Positions 47,410-57,291 of a DNA stretch of 64,000 nt are shown in pieces. The position numbers and the translations under genes were made by a program. Position 1 is the stretch's first letter; each line of letters opens with the position of its first letter. The stretch spans positions 69,747,416 through 69,811,415 of the forward strand of contig OX421966.1 in assembly GCA_949128115.1 (NCBI GenBank). Direction: 5' to 3'. The notes under the pieces were generated by a model that was given only the letters and a program-made list of their open reading frames with translations, was not told the DNA's origin and did no database searches. Source of the DNA: Anaspis maculata (Eukaryota > Arthropoda > Insecta > Coleoptera > Scraptiidae).

Positions 47410-48080
47410 CTTGAAAGGTCATTGACCCCCGACCTTGACCTTGACCTTGAAAGGTCATTGACCCTTGACCTTGACCTCGACAGGTCATTGACCCCTGACC
47501 TTGACCTTGAATTTGACCTTGACCTTGAATTTGACCTTGACCTCGAATTTGACCTTGACAGGTCATTGACCTTGACGGGTCATTCACCTGACCTTGACGG
47601 GTCGTTCACCTGACCTTGACGGGTCATTCACCTGACCTTGACGGGTCATTCACCTGACCTTGACAGTTCATTCAGCTCAAAAGGTCGTTCACCTTGACCT
47701 TGACAGAGGTCATTCATCTCAACCTTAACAGGCCGGAGGTGGGGGGAGTGACCTTGACAGATCATTGAACTCTGACCATGAACGTGTCTGAACGTGTCTG
47801 AACTTGTCTGAACGTGTCTGAACTTGTCTGAACTTGTCTGAACTTGCATACTGAAGGAACGACCTCAGGGGGTCGTTAACCTCGATTTGACCGTGACCTT
47901 GACCTTGAAAATTTTGGGCCCGGGCCCCCCCTTGGAAGTTTCCCCAACTTGAGCTGGAGCGTACCTCGACGGGAACATAGGAAGGTAAGGTGACCTTGAA
48001 TTTGACCTTGACCTTGAAAGGTCATTGACCTTAATCGCATGGAGTGGGGGGAGCAACCTTGAAGAAACATGTCTAGACTT
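47410..48080. repeat. TGACCTTGA-type array (nuclear-receptor half-site-like)
   Basis: Short units GACCTTGACC, AGGTCATTGACC and TTGACCTTGAATT recur dozens of times. A block of a 10-bp unit (TGAACTTGTC/TGAACGTGTC) lies at 47,778-47,846. TGACCTTGA is the complement of TCAAGGTCA, the monomer site of FTZ-F1/ERR-type receptors. Frames across it are repeat products. It lies between the proposed end of E2 and its first gene. Confidence 0.8.
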
Positions 48081-48249
48081 GTCTGAGCGGATCAGGTGTA
48101 GAAGTGGGAGGAGCGGTATAGTTATAAGCTTGATTTCTAATATCATCATCAATCTAGACCAAAAGCAATGGAAATTGGTGGGGGTATTGTACATATATTA
48201 CAGATTGTCGGCGGTTAGGTTCAGTCGTCAGCATAGATTCAATAACAAC

Positions 48250-48662
48250 ATGTCAACCGAAACGAACAAAGTTTCTACTCCAGTGTCGGATTCTATCCCA
48301 CAACACTCTGAAGGAACAATAGATGAAACGCCAAAAAAGCTAACTGCTCGAAAAATGACTCATCATCATTTGAATTTTGATTCTGATGCGGAAGGTAAGC
48401 GAAATGTAATTTTGAAGAAAGCATAATTTGATATTGTTGTATTTTCCAAGAACAATCTGGTGATGAAGAATGCTGGAGCGAGGACAGCTTTGACACCTAC
48501 ACCCCACAACCAAATTTGCGGATAATCCGTAAAATTCCTCCCAGGATTGCAAAGAAGCAGAAGCTGAGGAAACTCTTCCAAGAAGAGCAGATGGCTCTTC
48601 ACCGTCTATTTCTGGAGCTCAATAATTTGCTTTCAGTAAAAATACGTCAAGCATTGGAATGA
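48250..48662 (+). CDS. W-EDS family protein (E2, two exons)
   Basis: Exons 48,250-48,394 and 48,451-48,662 join across a 56-bp intron (GTAAGC...TTTTCCAAG) to give 118 aa. Exon 1 is polar and S/T/E-rich. Exon 2 carries ECWSEDS, TYTPQP and IIRKIPPRI, then a K/R-rich helix and a leucine-rich C-terminus. It aligns with both repeats of the E1 gene at 19,489-19,980, and the intron lies at the same point just before the W-EDS module. It is the first gene of E2. The function is unknown. Conservation in two otherwise different elements argues for a real role. Confidence 0.7.
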
Positions 48663-48777
48663 ATTGTTGAAAAAATAAAATAACTATTCGGAATCTGTCT
48701 TTTTATATACACCTTATTTCAACCTGAAAATCACATATAAATATAAAAAACACCAAGAATTTCACTTAGTTGAGAAT

Positions 48778-49470
48778 ATGAAACTGGAAAAGCAAAAGCA
48801 CGCACTGCCTGTTACAAACTATGATGAGGTTGTTTCAGATATGCAAAATTTCTACACGCACGGTGCGTTATTGAGAGGTTGCAAACGGGGTTTGATAGTT
48901 GGCGGAAGCGGTTGCGGTAAAACAAATTTGATGTTGAGTTTGTTAGAGCACCCGAATGGCTTGCGATTTCGAAATATTTATTTATACTGCAAAACCCTTC
49001 TCCAACCAAAATATTTACACTTGAAAAAAATTCTAAAACCAATCAAAGAAATCGGATTTTTTGAATTTCAAGATGGAGCAGACGTCATACCACCAAATCA
49101 AGCAAATGAGAATTCAGTTATAATTTTTGATGATGTTATATCTTGCAATCAAAATATTATCAGAGACTACTTTAGTTTTGGCAGACATAGAAATATTGAT
49201 TGTTTCTATTTAGCACAAACATATTCCTCAATACCAAAGCAATTGGTGAGAGACAATGCAAATTTTCTAATCCTTTCCAAACAAGACACATTGAATTTGG
49301 ATCACATATTAAACAATCATGTCGCACCGGACATGAGCAGAGAACAATTCAGAGATATTTGTGCACAGTGTTGGCGGGAACCTCACGGCTTTTTAACGAT
49401 AGACAAAGATTCACCTATAAATAACGGGAGATACCGCAGAGGACTTGATTGTTTTATAACAGACATCTAA
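48778..49470 (+). CDS. FtsK/HerA-type genome-packaging ATPase (A32-like)
   Basis: This 230-aa protein has Walker A GGSGCGKT at residues 42-49 and Walker B VIIFDDV at 114-120. A following polar motif region (AQTYSSIPKQL, about 153-163) is typical of the packaging ATPases of Polintons, adintoviruses and large DNA viruses. It would pump the element's DNA into capsids. The length is normal for the family. No stop or frame shift is seen. The gene is on the plus strand, followed 18 bp later by the next frame, in the same direction as the integrase. Confidence 0.92.
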   Translation: MKLEKQKHALPVTNYDEVVSDMQNFYTHGALLRGCKRGLIVGGSGCGKTNLMLSLLEHPNGLRFRNIYLYCKTLLQPKYLHLKKILKPIKEIGFFEFQDGADVIPPNQANENSVIIFDDVISCNQNIIRDYFSFGRHRNIDCFYLAQTYSSIPKQLVRDNANFLILSKQDTLNLDHILNNHVAPDMSREQFRDICAQCWREPHGFLTIDKDSPINNGRYRRGLDCFITDI

Positions 49471-49488
49471 GAAGCAAGATCATTACCA

Positions 49489-50499
49489 ATGAATGAACGG
49501 ATAGCACGACAGTTGATTAAGAGCCGAGCGGCCGTCAGAAAGAAACTTGAAGGTTTACGCTCTGATATAACCCGTATGAGTTTTGAACGTGAAAAAAATT
49601 TGGCACCTATCACAAAACCGTTGAAGGATTTATTGAGTAATATCAAATCAGAAGTGAAAACCCCTCCAACCCCCATAAAAAATGAAATAAAAAATGAAAT
49701 AAAAAGTGAAATTAGTTACAAAGAAAAGTTCCCCGGTCGCAAAAGTGCTCCTTCATTCTCGGAAGATGTTTTTACCAACGATGATGATGATGATGCTGTT
49801 GGCAGCGATATGGAAACTCAGGAAGATGATCAATATGTGTCATTGCATGAAATATCCAAACATGAAGAAGTAATGAATGAATATTTAGAGCAGTATAGTG
49901 GTTTAGCTAAAGAATATATCAGGAATATGATTGGAGATACTGAAAATCAATTTGATCATCAATATGGAATTCGACTAGATCGCTCTACAGAAAAATTCTC
50001 TATTGGTAACAAAATAGTACAGTTTATTGGTGATGATGTTAAAATTGATGGTGTGACATATAAAGGAACACCCGGTCTGTATGAGTTCCTTTTTAAGAAG
50101 GAACCTGGAAACTATACACTCGAAGACGAAAGAAATTATAAAGCAATTATGGAAGTCTCTAGTGCGGCAAGACAACACTATGATCCTACACATCGCCTAG
50201 CCGGAAACGGTGGAAGAAAGTATTCCATAGTAAAACGAATTTTATCTCAACCAGACATGACACCACGACGTTTCACAACACCCACATCTCTAAACAAACG
50301 CTCACGTACCAAGTCAGGTGCAGGAGCATTTCTTCATTTGAATAATAAAGAAGTAGAATTCATCCCATGGAAAAACCCGAATAAATTGGTCAACAGATTG
50401 AGATTGCTGATTGCTGCACAGCACGCTGGCAATACAGCAGTGGATAATGAAATATTACATATAGTGCAAGAACTCAAACAATCACGCATTATAAAATGA
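49489..50499 (+). CDS. DUF8207-like Polinton protein
   Basis: This 336-aa protein has an N-terminal coiled-coil-like basic helix (about 1-40), then a K-N-E repeated segment (KNEIKNEIKSEI). An acidic linker with a DDDDD run follows, and then the conserved core. The core includes a GTPGLYEFLFKKEP segment, YTLEDERNYK, and a basic Y.P.HR segment before the C-terminus. This core pattern is common in insect Polinton-type elements next to ATPase and integrase, and I match it from memory to DUF8207. The role is unknown; a structural or DNA-binding part is plausible. The frame is intact. Confidence 0.6.
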   Translation: MNERIARQLIKSRAAVRKKLEGLRSDITRMSFEREKNLAPITKPLKDLLSNIKSEVKTPPTPIKNEIKNEIKSEISYKEKFPGRKSAPSFSEDVFTNDDDDDAVGSDMETQEDDQYVSLHEISKHEEVMNEYLEQYSGLAKEYIRNMIGDTENQFDHQYGIRLDRSTEKFSIGNKIVQFIGDDVKIDGVTYKGTPGLYEFLFKKEPGNYTLEDERNYKAIMEVSSAARQHYDPTHRLAGNGGRKYSIVKRILSQPDMTPRRFTTPTSLNKRSRTKSGAGAFLHLNNKEVEFIPWKNPNKLVNRLRLLIAAQHAGNTAVDNEILHIVQELKQSRIIK

Positions 50500-50543
50500 A
50501 GTGAAAGCTCAATCAACACGCAGTTATATCAGAGACAGTTAAC

Positions 50544-50978
50544 ATGATTGACAAGTTTGGCAGATCACTGGTGCATAAGAAAAAGAGTGATGACTCAGAA
50601 AAAGCAATGAAAAACTTAGAACAAAAGATATCACATCACCAAACTACTACAGATCAATATTTTTATGTAACACTGAATTTCTTTAGTAATACCCTAGGAT
50701 TTACGGATCCAGACAAAAAATACTTTTTATATAAATTATACAATATTCCTGGTTTCAACCATTATGAAATTCCTTTTGAAGTGGTTGAGCTCGTTGACGC
50801 AAGCATAACTGCAAAGGTAGGAGTTGCAACGCTCAATCCAATAACCAACACAATAAGTTTTTACGAAGATATCAAAAAGGTTCCGTACGAAAGACGATTC
50901 AAATTTTCATTCTATTCTACTAGTGTTAAAAGTCCACCAACGCTAGTTGCAACTCTTGTATTTAAATGTAAAAAATAA
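50544..50978 (+). CDS. Uncharacterised E2 protein, 144 aa, beta-rich
   Basis: The short basic N-terminus is followed by a region alternating strands and turns (QYFYVTLNFFSN, IPFEVVELVDASITAKVGVATL, FKFSFYST). It could be a small jelly-roll-like or fibre-like virion protein. The stop overlaps the start of the integrase frame by one base (ATG at 50,978), a compact arrangement typical of these elements. I do not recognise a family. Confidence 0.6.
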   Translation: MIDKFGRSLVHKKKSDDSEKAMKNLEQKISHHQTTTDQYFYVTLNFFSNTLGFTDPDKKYFLYKLYNIPGFNHYEIPFEVVELVDASITAKVGVATLNPITNTISFYEDIKKVPYERRFKFSFYSTSVKSPPTLVATLVFKCKK

Positions 50979-53900
50979 TGTCGGTGAAAAAAGACATTGT
51001 TGATGAATTGCATAGACCAGCTCGAAAAAACTTTAAACGCAGACGAGTGATAGTGAAGGGATTAAGTGATTTACTACAATGCGATCTCGTGGAAATGATA
51101 CCGTATGCAAGAGTCAACAAGGGTTATAGATATACAGGGTGTTTCATGACTTATACGACATAGCTTAAGGATAGATCCAGTTTTTTGAGGCAGATCCGGA
51201 TCTGGCTTCGAAATTTTTCTAAGATCCTGCGTTTCAAAGTTACAGGGTGATTCATGTATTTTGGTCAAAACTTTGATAGGTCATAACTTTGGAACAAATG
51301 GATGGAATCGAATGAAATTTGACAGGAGAAGTTTCTTACTAAGAACAATCACAATGACCAACGAGGCATGAAAAAATCCAGGGCCGGACTAAAAAAAAAT
51401 GGCCCCCATTAATTTTTGGGCAAAAAAGTCCTTTTCGCATCGGATTCCTAAAAAAATAACATTGTATTTGGAAAGTTCAGAAAAAATGCTACAGAATCAG
51501 CTATCCAATATAAACGGCACACCTCAGTAGGTTTAGTAAAAAAAAATAAAAAAAAAATTAAAATTTAAATAGCGATATTTTCTGAATGATTTGAGATAAT
51601 TCATTGCATTCACTACTTTTCAAACAGGAAACGAGCAAAATTTTCAATAAAAAAAATTCAATACTCCTAATAATAGGTGATAAATACATTACATGTTATT
51701 TACAAATGGTTTTCAAAATGCCCTCCCCCAACTTCGACGCATTTTCTACATCTCGTCAATAAATGTCTAGTGGCTTTTCGAATGGTTGGTCTATTGTTCC
51801 ACGTTTCATGAGCATCTGCAATGATCTTTCCTCTCCAATCCTTCCTGGTGTTCATTTCCGTCTTGTAGACCTCTAGATCTTTCATGTGGCTCCATACATA
51901 GTAATCTAGGACTGTGAGATCAGGAGATCTGGGAGCCAGGAATGAGGACCCCCGCGACCAATCCAGCGATGGGGGTATTCTGCATCCAAGTATTCTCTGA
52001 CGTTTCATGAAAAATTAGACGGTGCCCCAATTGCATCCTGATGTAGAATTGTTCTTTCTGCTAATCCTGCTGCCATATTTTGGGAAGTAGAGCAGCTGCA
52101 GACACCGGCACCTCTCTAGCTCTAGCTTCTGATTGAAGCTTACATTTAGGGCTTAATTTTACAAAAAAGAAGAATTGTATTGGGTAAACGGTTTCTAAGA
52201 GAATCACGCCAAGATGTTTTAGCTGGGTTACACTGTCTTAAGTATTGAAGTAAAAAATTAAAAAGGACCTACCTTGTGACGTCCGGCACTGTGAGATGGA
52301 GAGAGCGCTCCATGTGGTCCACTGATGTCCAGCGCGTTACGATAGGGGAGGTTGTGGGTTGAAAAATGGAGTGATACACAATAACAATAATGAGAAGTCC
52401 GGAATTGCCTTCGTACAACGCGGGCGGCAAAAACGGAACCGAAGAGAAACGAAAAAATAAAGAGAACCTTCAAAACTGAAACTGAAAAATTCGCACATAT
52501 GGGCATACGAAAACCTTATGCCGCGGTACTAAAGAACTCTCAGCAGAGGTTTTCACTGAATTTGTGGTGCGGAGTGGTTGACGACACTTTGATTGGGCCA
52601 CATTTCTTTGAGGACGGCTGACGAGGGAAGGCTATCTAAACTTCCTCCAAAATGTTTTGCCTGGGTTGTTAGAGACGCACAGGCGAGGTCTACAAGACGG
52701 AAATAAACACCAGGAAGGATTGGAGAGGAAAGATCATTGCAGATGCTAATGAAATGCAGAACAATAGACCAACCATTCGAAAAGCCACTAGACATTTATT
52801 GACGAGATGTAGAAAATGCGTCGAAGTTGGGGGAGGGCATTTTGAAAACCATTTGTAAATAACATGTAATGTATTTATCACCTATTATTAGGAGTTTTGA
52901 ATTTTTTTGATTGGAAATTTTGCTCGTTTCCTGTTTGAAAAGTAGAATGTGCAATGAATTATCTCAAATCATTCAGAAAATATCGCTATTTAAATTTTAA
53001 TTTTTTTTTAATTTTTTTTTCACTAAACCCACTGAGGTGTGCCGTTCGTATTGGATGACTGATTCTGTAGCATTTTTTCTGAACTTTCCAAATACAATGT
53101 TATTTTTTTAGGAATCCGATGCGAAAAGGGCTTTTTTGCCCAAAAATTAATGAGGGCCATTTTTTTCAGTCCAGCCCTGGATTTTTTCATGCCTCGTTGG
53201 TCATTGTGATTGTTCTTAGTAAGAAACTTTTCCTGTCAAATTTCATTCGATTCCATCCATTTGTTCCAAAGTTATGACCTATCAAAGTTTTGACCAAAAT
53301 ACATAAATCACCCTGTAACTTTGAAACGCAGGATCTTAGAAAAATTTCGAATCCAGATCCGGATCCGCCTCAAAAAACTGGATCTATCCTTAAGCTATGT
53401 CGTATAAGTCATGAAACACCCTGTATACTCGTTGCAATCAATGTGTTCTCTAAATATGTGTGGGCTATACCTGTTGAACGAAAAAGAGGTGAAGATATCT
53501 CTGAAGCGTTGAAAACAATTTTTAAGAGATTCATCCCACAAAATTTACATACAGATATGGGGTAAGAATTCTACAATCAAAGTGTAAAAGAGTTATTAAA
53601 AAAACACGGTATCAATCATTACAACACCTATTCAACAATGAAAGCTTCCGTTGTGGAAAGGGTAAATAGGACCCTCAAGAGCCTTATGTGGAAACAGTTC
53701 AGTTTACAAGGCAATTACAAGTGGCTTGATCTATTACCGAAAGTTGTTAAAAAATATAATGAAACGAAACATAGAACAACTGGCTTCAAACCAAAGGATG
53801 TCAATAAAAGCAACGAGAAGAAAATTTTGAATGATTCATATAGTTTCATAAAGACTGTGGATGTTAGAAAACCTGAGTTTCGAGTTGGAGATAAAGTACG

Positions 53901-54186
53901 AATAAGCAAGCATAGGGAAGCCTTTTCTAAAGGATATCGTCCAAACTGGTCTAATGAAATATTCACTGTTGTTAAGATTAAGGAGACTAACCCCCGACAC
54001 TATATGTTGAAAGACGAGAAGGATGAAGAAATATTAGGAGGATTTTACTCATCAGAACTTCAATTAGTGAAACATCCAGACGCATATTTAGTTGAACGCA
54101 TCCTCCATCGCAAAGGTCCTAATATTTTTGTAAAGTGGCTAGGAATCAAACAACCCAGCTGGATTGATAAAAAAAACCTTGTATAG
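50978..54186 (+). pseudogene. Polinton DDE integrase, interrupted by transposon and one stop
   Basis: The N-terminal part (50,978-51,134) has the RPARKNF...RVIVKG and DLVEM segments, including the first catalytic aspartate. The remainder (53,424-54,186) has VFSKYVWAIP, the second aspartate in LHTDMG, and the glutamate in KASVVERVNRTLK. It ends with a chromodomain-like C-terminus (GFYSSEL, VKWLG). A mariner-type element lies between the parts; leaving it out with one TA puts both parts in one frame of 305 codons. A separate in-frame TAA at 53,563-53,565 follows the second aspartate. The integrase would join element ends to host DNA with 6-bp duplication. This copy is dead. Confidence 0.88.
51135..53423. 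mobile_element. Mariner-type fold-back insertion in the E2 integrase
   Basis: It begins CAGGGTGTTTCATGACTT and ends with the reverse complement, flanked by TA on both sides (51,133-51,134 and 53,424-53,425). The inverted arms are unusually long, about 740 bp (51,135-51,875 and 52,683-53,423). Each arm carries the 3' end of a transposase frame. The left arm frame (52,008-51,700, minus) has APRSPDLTVLDYYVWSHMKDLEVYKTE and a GGHFE end, as in Tc1/mariner superfamily enzymes. The middle (51,876-52,682) has no full transposase. It is non-autonomous. Confidence 0.88.
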
Positions 54187-54391
54187 TTTGAATAAATATT
54201 TTTTTTTAACAAAGCTGTTTTAATTGAAATAAGGAAAGAGAGTTCACTAAACTTGTATGATTACCTTGAAAATGTGGGAGGGAGGGGGGAGCAAACTTGA
54301 CCTTGAGCTATAACAAGTCCTCAAATAGGGAGGTATGGTGGGGGAAAGTCGATATAATGGCGAATGGGATTAGATAGGTTTAGTTCTCATC

Positions 54392-55000
54392 ATGGCACAG
54401 TCCGGTAATAACAAACCTCTGGGTTATTTACCTCTGTTGAATGAAACAGCACATTTTTTGACTAAAACAAAACAAAAGTATATCTGCGTTGGTTTAAGCA
54501 TCCAACATGAATTTGTGCCGTTAGTGAGATTGTGCAGCAGCAGTCAGCATATCGATTTTGAACCGGAAGATTGGATTGAATTCTTGGAAATTTTCGATAT
54601 ACTTATCGATTATCTACAAACCACATCAAATAAACCGATACCTCTACATCTGAAAAACTGCAGTATTCACTTCAGTGAAATCAAAACAGTTCGAGTTATA
54701 CAAATTATCAAGGACCATCAACATGTGTTTTTGGGGAGAGAAACTGCTGAAGAATGGCGTGCCCTATGTGACATCATCGATAATCGTCTGAACATCCTCA
54801 AACATCAGGAGTTTAGAAATTTTTACTTTGACTTGTTAAGAGGCATGCGAAAGCTAAGTGGCGATTTAATTTCAAATGTATACTGCGTGTTGACTCCATT
54901 GCTGCAGACTCATTCTGAAAACGCAAATTGTTTGTTGTTCATGCTACATCACTGTCCAGTTATAGTACGTATGGATTATGAAAACCTTAAATTTCAATAG
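54392..55000 (+). CDS. Uncharacterised Polinton protein (relative of the gene at 1-640)
   Basis: This 202-aa, predicted mainly helical protein has a near-N-terminal CVGLSI segment, an EDWIEFLEIFDIL helix (about 58-70) and a RALCDIIDNRLNI helix. A FYFDLLRGMRKL block and a C-terminal cysteine-containing helix follow. The remnant on the minus strand at 640-1 aligns along its whole length and occupies the same place after an integrase, so this is a conserved Polinton gene. No known domain is recognised. The 3' end overlaps the next frame by 23 nt. Confidence 0.7.
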   Translation: MAQSGNNKPLGYLPLLNETAHFLTKTKQKYICVGLSIQHEFVPLVRLCSSSQHIDFEPEDWIEFLEIFDILIDYLQTTSNKPIPLHLKNCSIHFSEIKTVRVIQIIKDHQHVFLGRETAEEWRALCDIIDNRLNILKHQEFRNFYFDLLRGMRKLSGDLISNVYCVLTPLLQTHSENANCLLFMLHHCPVIVRMDYENLKFQ

Positions 55001-55274
55001 TTTGAATGATGTAAAAAGAATTGTTATCGAGATAAGCGAAGAATGTGAATATCTGTTATTCGACGCATCTCACAGCATCAACAAACAGAATGAAATAATA
55101 GTTTATACTCTAGCTTATAACTTGTGTTTAGCTTATCTTAAATCTAGAATAGGAATAGAATATCTTTGTGAGCAGTTCAACTGTGATAGTTATAGGAAAT
55201 ATTTATACAAGTTAAAACCATATCTATCTTGTAATCTAATTTTACTTCATAAGTTGTATCAATACTTGAAATAA
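54978..55274 (+). CDS. Small helical protein, Polinton family member (E2, first copy)
   Basis: This 98-aa all-helical protein overlaps the preceding gene by 23 nt. It fits the family seen at 18,481, 59,483 and 59,824: NDVKRIVIEI helix, central helix, YNLCLAYLKSRIGIEYLCEQF, then KPYLS in place of PFI. It is the most diverged member. A death-fold-like structure is possible but unproven. Confidence 0.55.
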   Translation: MKTLNFNSLNDVKRIVIEISEECEYLLFDASHSINKQNEIIVYTLAYNLCLAYLKSRIGIEYLCEQFNCDSYRKYLYKLKPYLSCNLILLHKLYQYLK

Positions 55275-55369
55275 ATGAATTGAAAAAGAATCTTTATTTG
55301 TTTATTTACACAAAGTTTCCCGCAATGAGTGAATAAATCCTTATATTATTGTAAACTAGGAACAGTGCA

Positions 55370-55786
55370 ATGTTGAGCGTTGCAGGAGCTGGTTTGGTGA
55401 ACGGTATAATAAACCGTTTACCATTTGAACTACACGTCCCAGGATATCAATATCTTGGACCTGGCACCAAGTTACATGAACGGTTACAACGTGGGGATTC
55501 CGGTATAAACAAATTGGATCAGGCTGCTAGGGAACATGATGAAGCCTACTCGAAATCAAAAAATCTAAGCTCTCGTCATATAGCGGATAAGATTCTAGAG
55601 AATCGGGCTTGGGAAAGAGTAAAAGCGAAAGATGCGTCACTCGGTGAGAAAACAACTGCATGGTTCGTCACCAACATCATGAAAGCCAAACGCAAATTGG
55701 GTATGGGGTTGGAAAAGAGACGAAGCGAGAAGAAAAAGAAGAAGAAAAAGAGGAAGAAAAAGAGGGAGATGAAAAAACGACGCTGA
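55370..55786 (+). CDS. Phospholipase A2-like protein (parvovirus-type PLA2)
   Basis: This 138-aa protein has the calcium-loop motif YLGPGT at 28-33 and the catalytic-helix pattern D..A..HDEAY at 50-60, with the histidine-aspartate pair at 56-57. These are the features of the PLA2 domain of parvovirus VP1 and of adintovirus or Polinton PLA2 proteins. Such domains alter endosomal membranes during particle entry. The C-terminus is a K/R-rich tail of low complexity (RKKK runs), perhaps a nuclear signal. The gene is intact, and its 3' end faces the capsid gene. Confidence 0.9.
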   Translation: MLSVAGAGLVNGIINRLPFELHVPGYQYLGPGTKLHERLQRGDSGINKLDQAAREHDEAYSKSKNLSSRHIADKILENRAWERVKAKDASLGEKTTAWFVTNIMKAKRKLGMGLEKRRSEKKKKKKKRKKKREMKKRR

Positions 55787-55952
55787 AGATTCTAGTAGAC
55801 CCTCTAAAATAACGCATAGAGCGCCAGAATTAATAGAGATTATAAAACTTCTATAAAGTGTATTATTTGAAATAAAAAAATCAAAATTTTTTTCAAAAAA
55901 GTATATTTATTCAACATTATTCAGTGGTTACACAGTATTTTCTTCTGCAAAC

Positions 55953-57146
55953 TTAAATTTGCTTGATTTGTTTCGTAAACGCGTTGTAGGTAAATCTTCG
56001 ATCATGTAGAATTAGAGCATAAGCTGCTGTATTTGCTGGAACTGCGTCTTTGGTCTCGAATTCTATCCGAAGAACTACGGAATTGGAAAGACTTTCTCTC
56101 TGATTCGAAAAATCAATGACGACCATGGGAGCATCCTTGAATTCATCGGTATCCAGGGCAGGGTGTGATGATTCGTGATAATAATAGGACTTTTGGAAAT
56201 TTAGATATAATTGAGACAATGCAGCATAACACTGGTTTGCAAAATCAATATTCAGATTTGAGTACGGTTTGCGTTGCGAATTCAAATAAACTCGTATATT
56301 TTGGAAAGTTATATGATCAAATTTACTCATATCCTTATCAAACTTTTTTTCGCGGTCTGTTTGGAATATTAAGATAACGTATCTGGGAGCTTCGCTTGCA
56401 GTGGTTGTTTTGATAGGCCATGTATGACTTCTGGTTGTTGGCACTGATGGTAAATAGTGTAATTCCCATGAACGGAAAGCAACTGAGGTGTCAACATTTT
56501 TACCGATGTATTTTGTCAGGGCTAATTCTCGAGCAAGATTAGGTATGATGTGGGGCACATTCCAGTAAATTTTATTGAATACAATCCTAGGCTCAGCATT
56601 ATTGGTCACATTTAAAACTGCATCATGATCGGTATTGCTCCTTATTAGTACGAGTTCCTGCCTCACATTTAACATAATTTTCTTGTAATCCTCTGCAAAT
56701 CCCAGCAATGTATTGAGTGGTACGCAAACATTGAACTTTCCATGGAATTTATCAGTAAACGATTTACCCCACCCCGCATTTTCTAATCCCTTGATATCAT
56801 TTCCCGAAAATGAGCAGTATCCTTTAATAGTCGACGCCAGTCCTGGTTTTATAGTGGAGTCCACCGGTATACCGTTAACCTCATAACGAATTTCACTTAA
56901 ACAGTGTGCGAAAAAGTTATCCACCAATTTAGTAGTCTTACTAACACTGCCATCTTTATCTTGGACACTACCTTCTACGTAAATAAAGCTTTGAGACGGT
57001 AAAGTGCATAAGTCTTCGGGAATTGGAATTCGTATTTCATCATTATTGTTAAATTTTTGGGTGTACGGTTGATGCTCATGATAATCCCATGAAATAATGG
57101 AATCATCGTAAGCCACTTTTTGTGTTATGTCTAGTACATCAACCAT
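55953..57146 (-). CDS. Major capsid protein, double jelly-roll (hexon-like)
   Basis: This 397-aa protein is in the usual Polinton place next to penton and protease. It is strand-rich throughout. It has conserved-looking segments such as SQSFIYVEGSVQDKDGS, FAHCLSEIRYEVNGIP and SWELHYLPSVP, which I match to the double-jelly-roll proteins of insect Polinton-type elements. The predicted role is to form the pseudo-hexameric capsomers of an icosahedral shell. It is shorter than many Polinton hexons but shows no stop or frame shift. Confidence 0.8.
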   Translation of the reverse strand: MVDVLDITQKVAYDDSIISWDYHEHQPYTQKFNNNDEIRIPIPEDLCTLPSQSFIYVEGSVQDKDGSVSKTTKLVDNFFAHCLSEIRYEVNGIPVDSTIKPGLASTIKGYCSFSGNDIKGLENAGWGKSFTDKFHGKFNVCVPLNTLLGFAEDYKKIMLNVRQELVLIRSNTDHDAVLNVTNNAEPRIVFNKIYWNVPHIIPNLARELALTKYIGKNVDTSVAFRSWELHYLPSVPTTRSHTWPIKTTTASEAPRYVILIFQTDREKKFDKDMSKFDHITFQNIRVYLNSQRKPYSNLNIDFANQCYAALSQLYLNFQKSYYYHESSHPALDTDEFKDAPMVVIDFSNQRESLSNSVVLRIEFETKDAVPANTAAYALILHDRRFTYNAFTKQIKQI

Positions 57147-57291
57147 TTTGCTCGACTGACTGTATCCAACTAACGTTATTCACGATTTATTCTATATTAA
57201 TACTACATATCCTAAAGATCTTAAAAATCTACGATTCACTTGTGTTAAAGTATGCGTTTGAAAACACTGTTTAGGTCGGCGTGAAATTGTC

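Noticed and set aside
47273..47613. Frames rich in GQGQ or LDLD repeats
   Set aside because: Read-through of the GACCTT minisatellite on both strands, with no domain.
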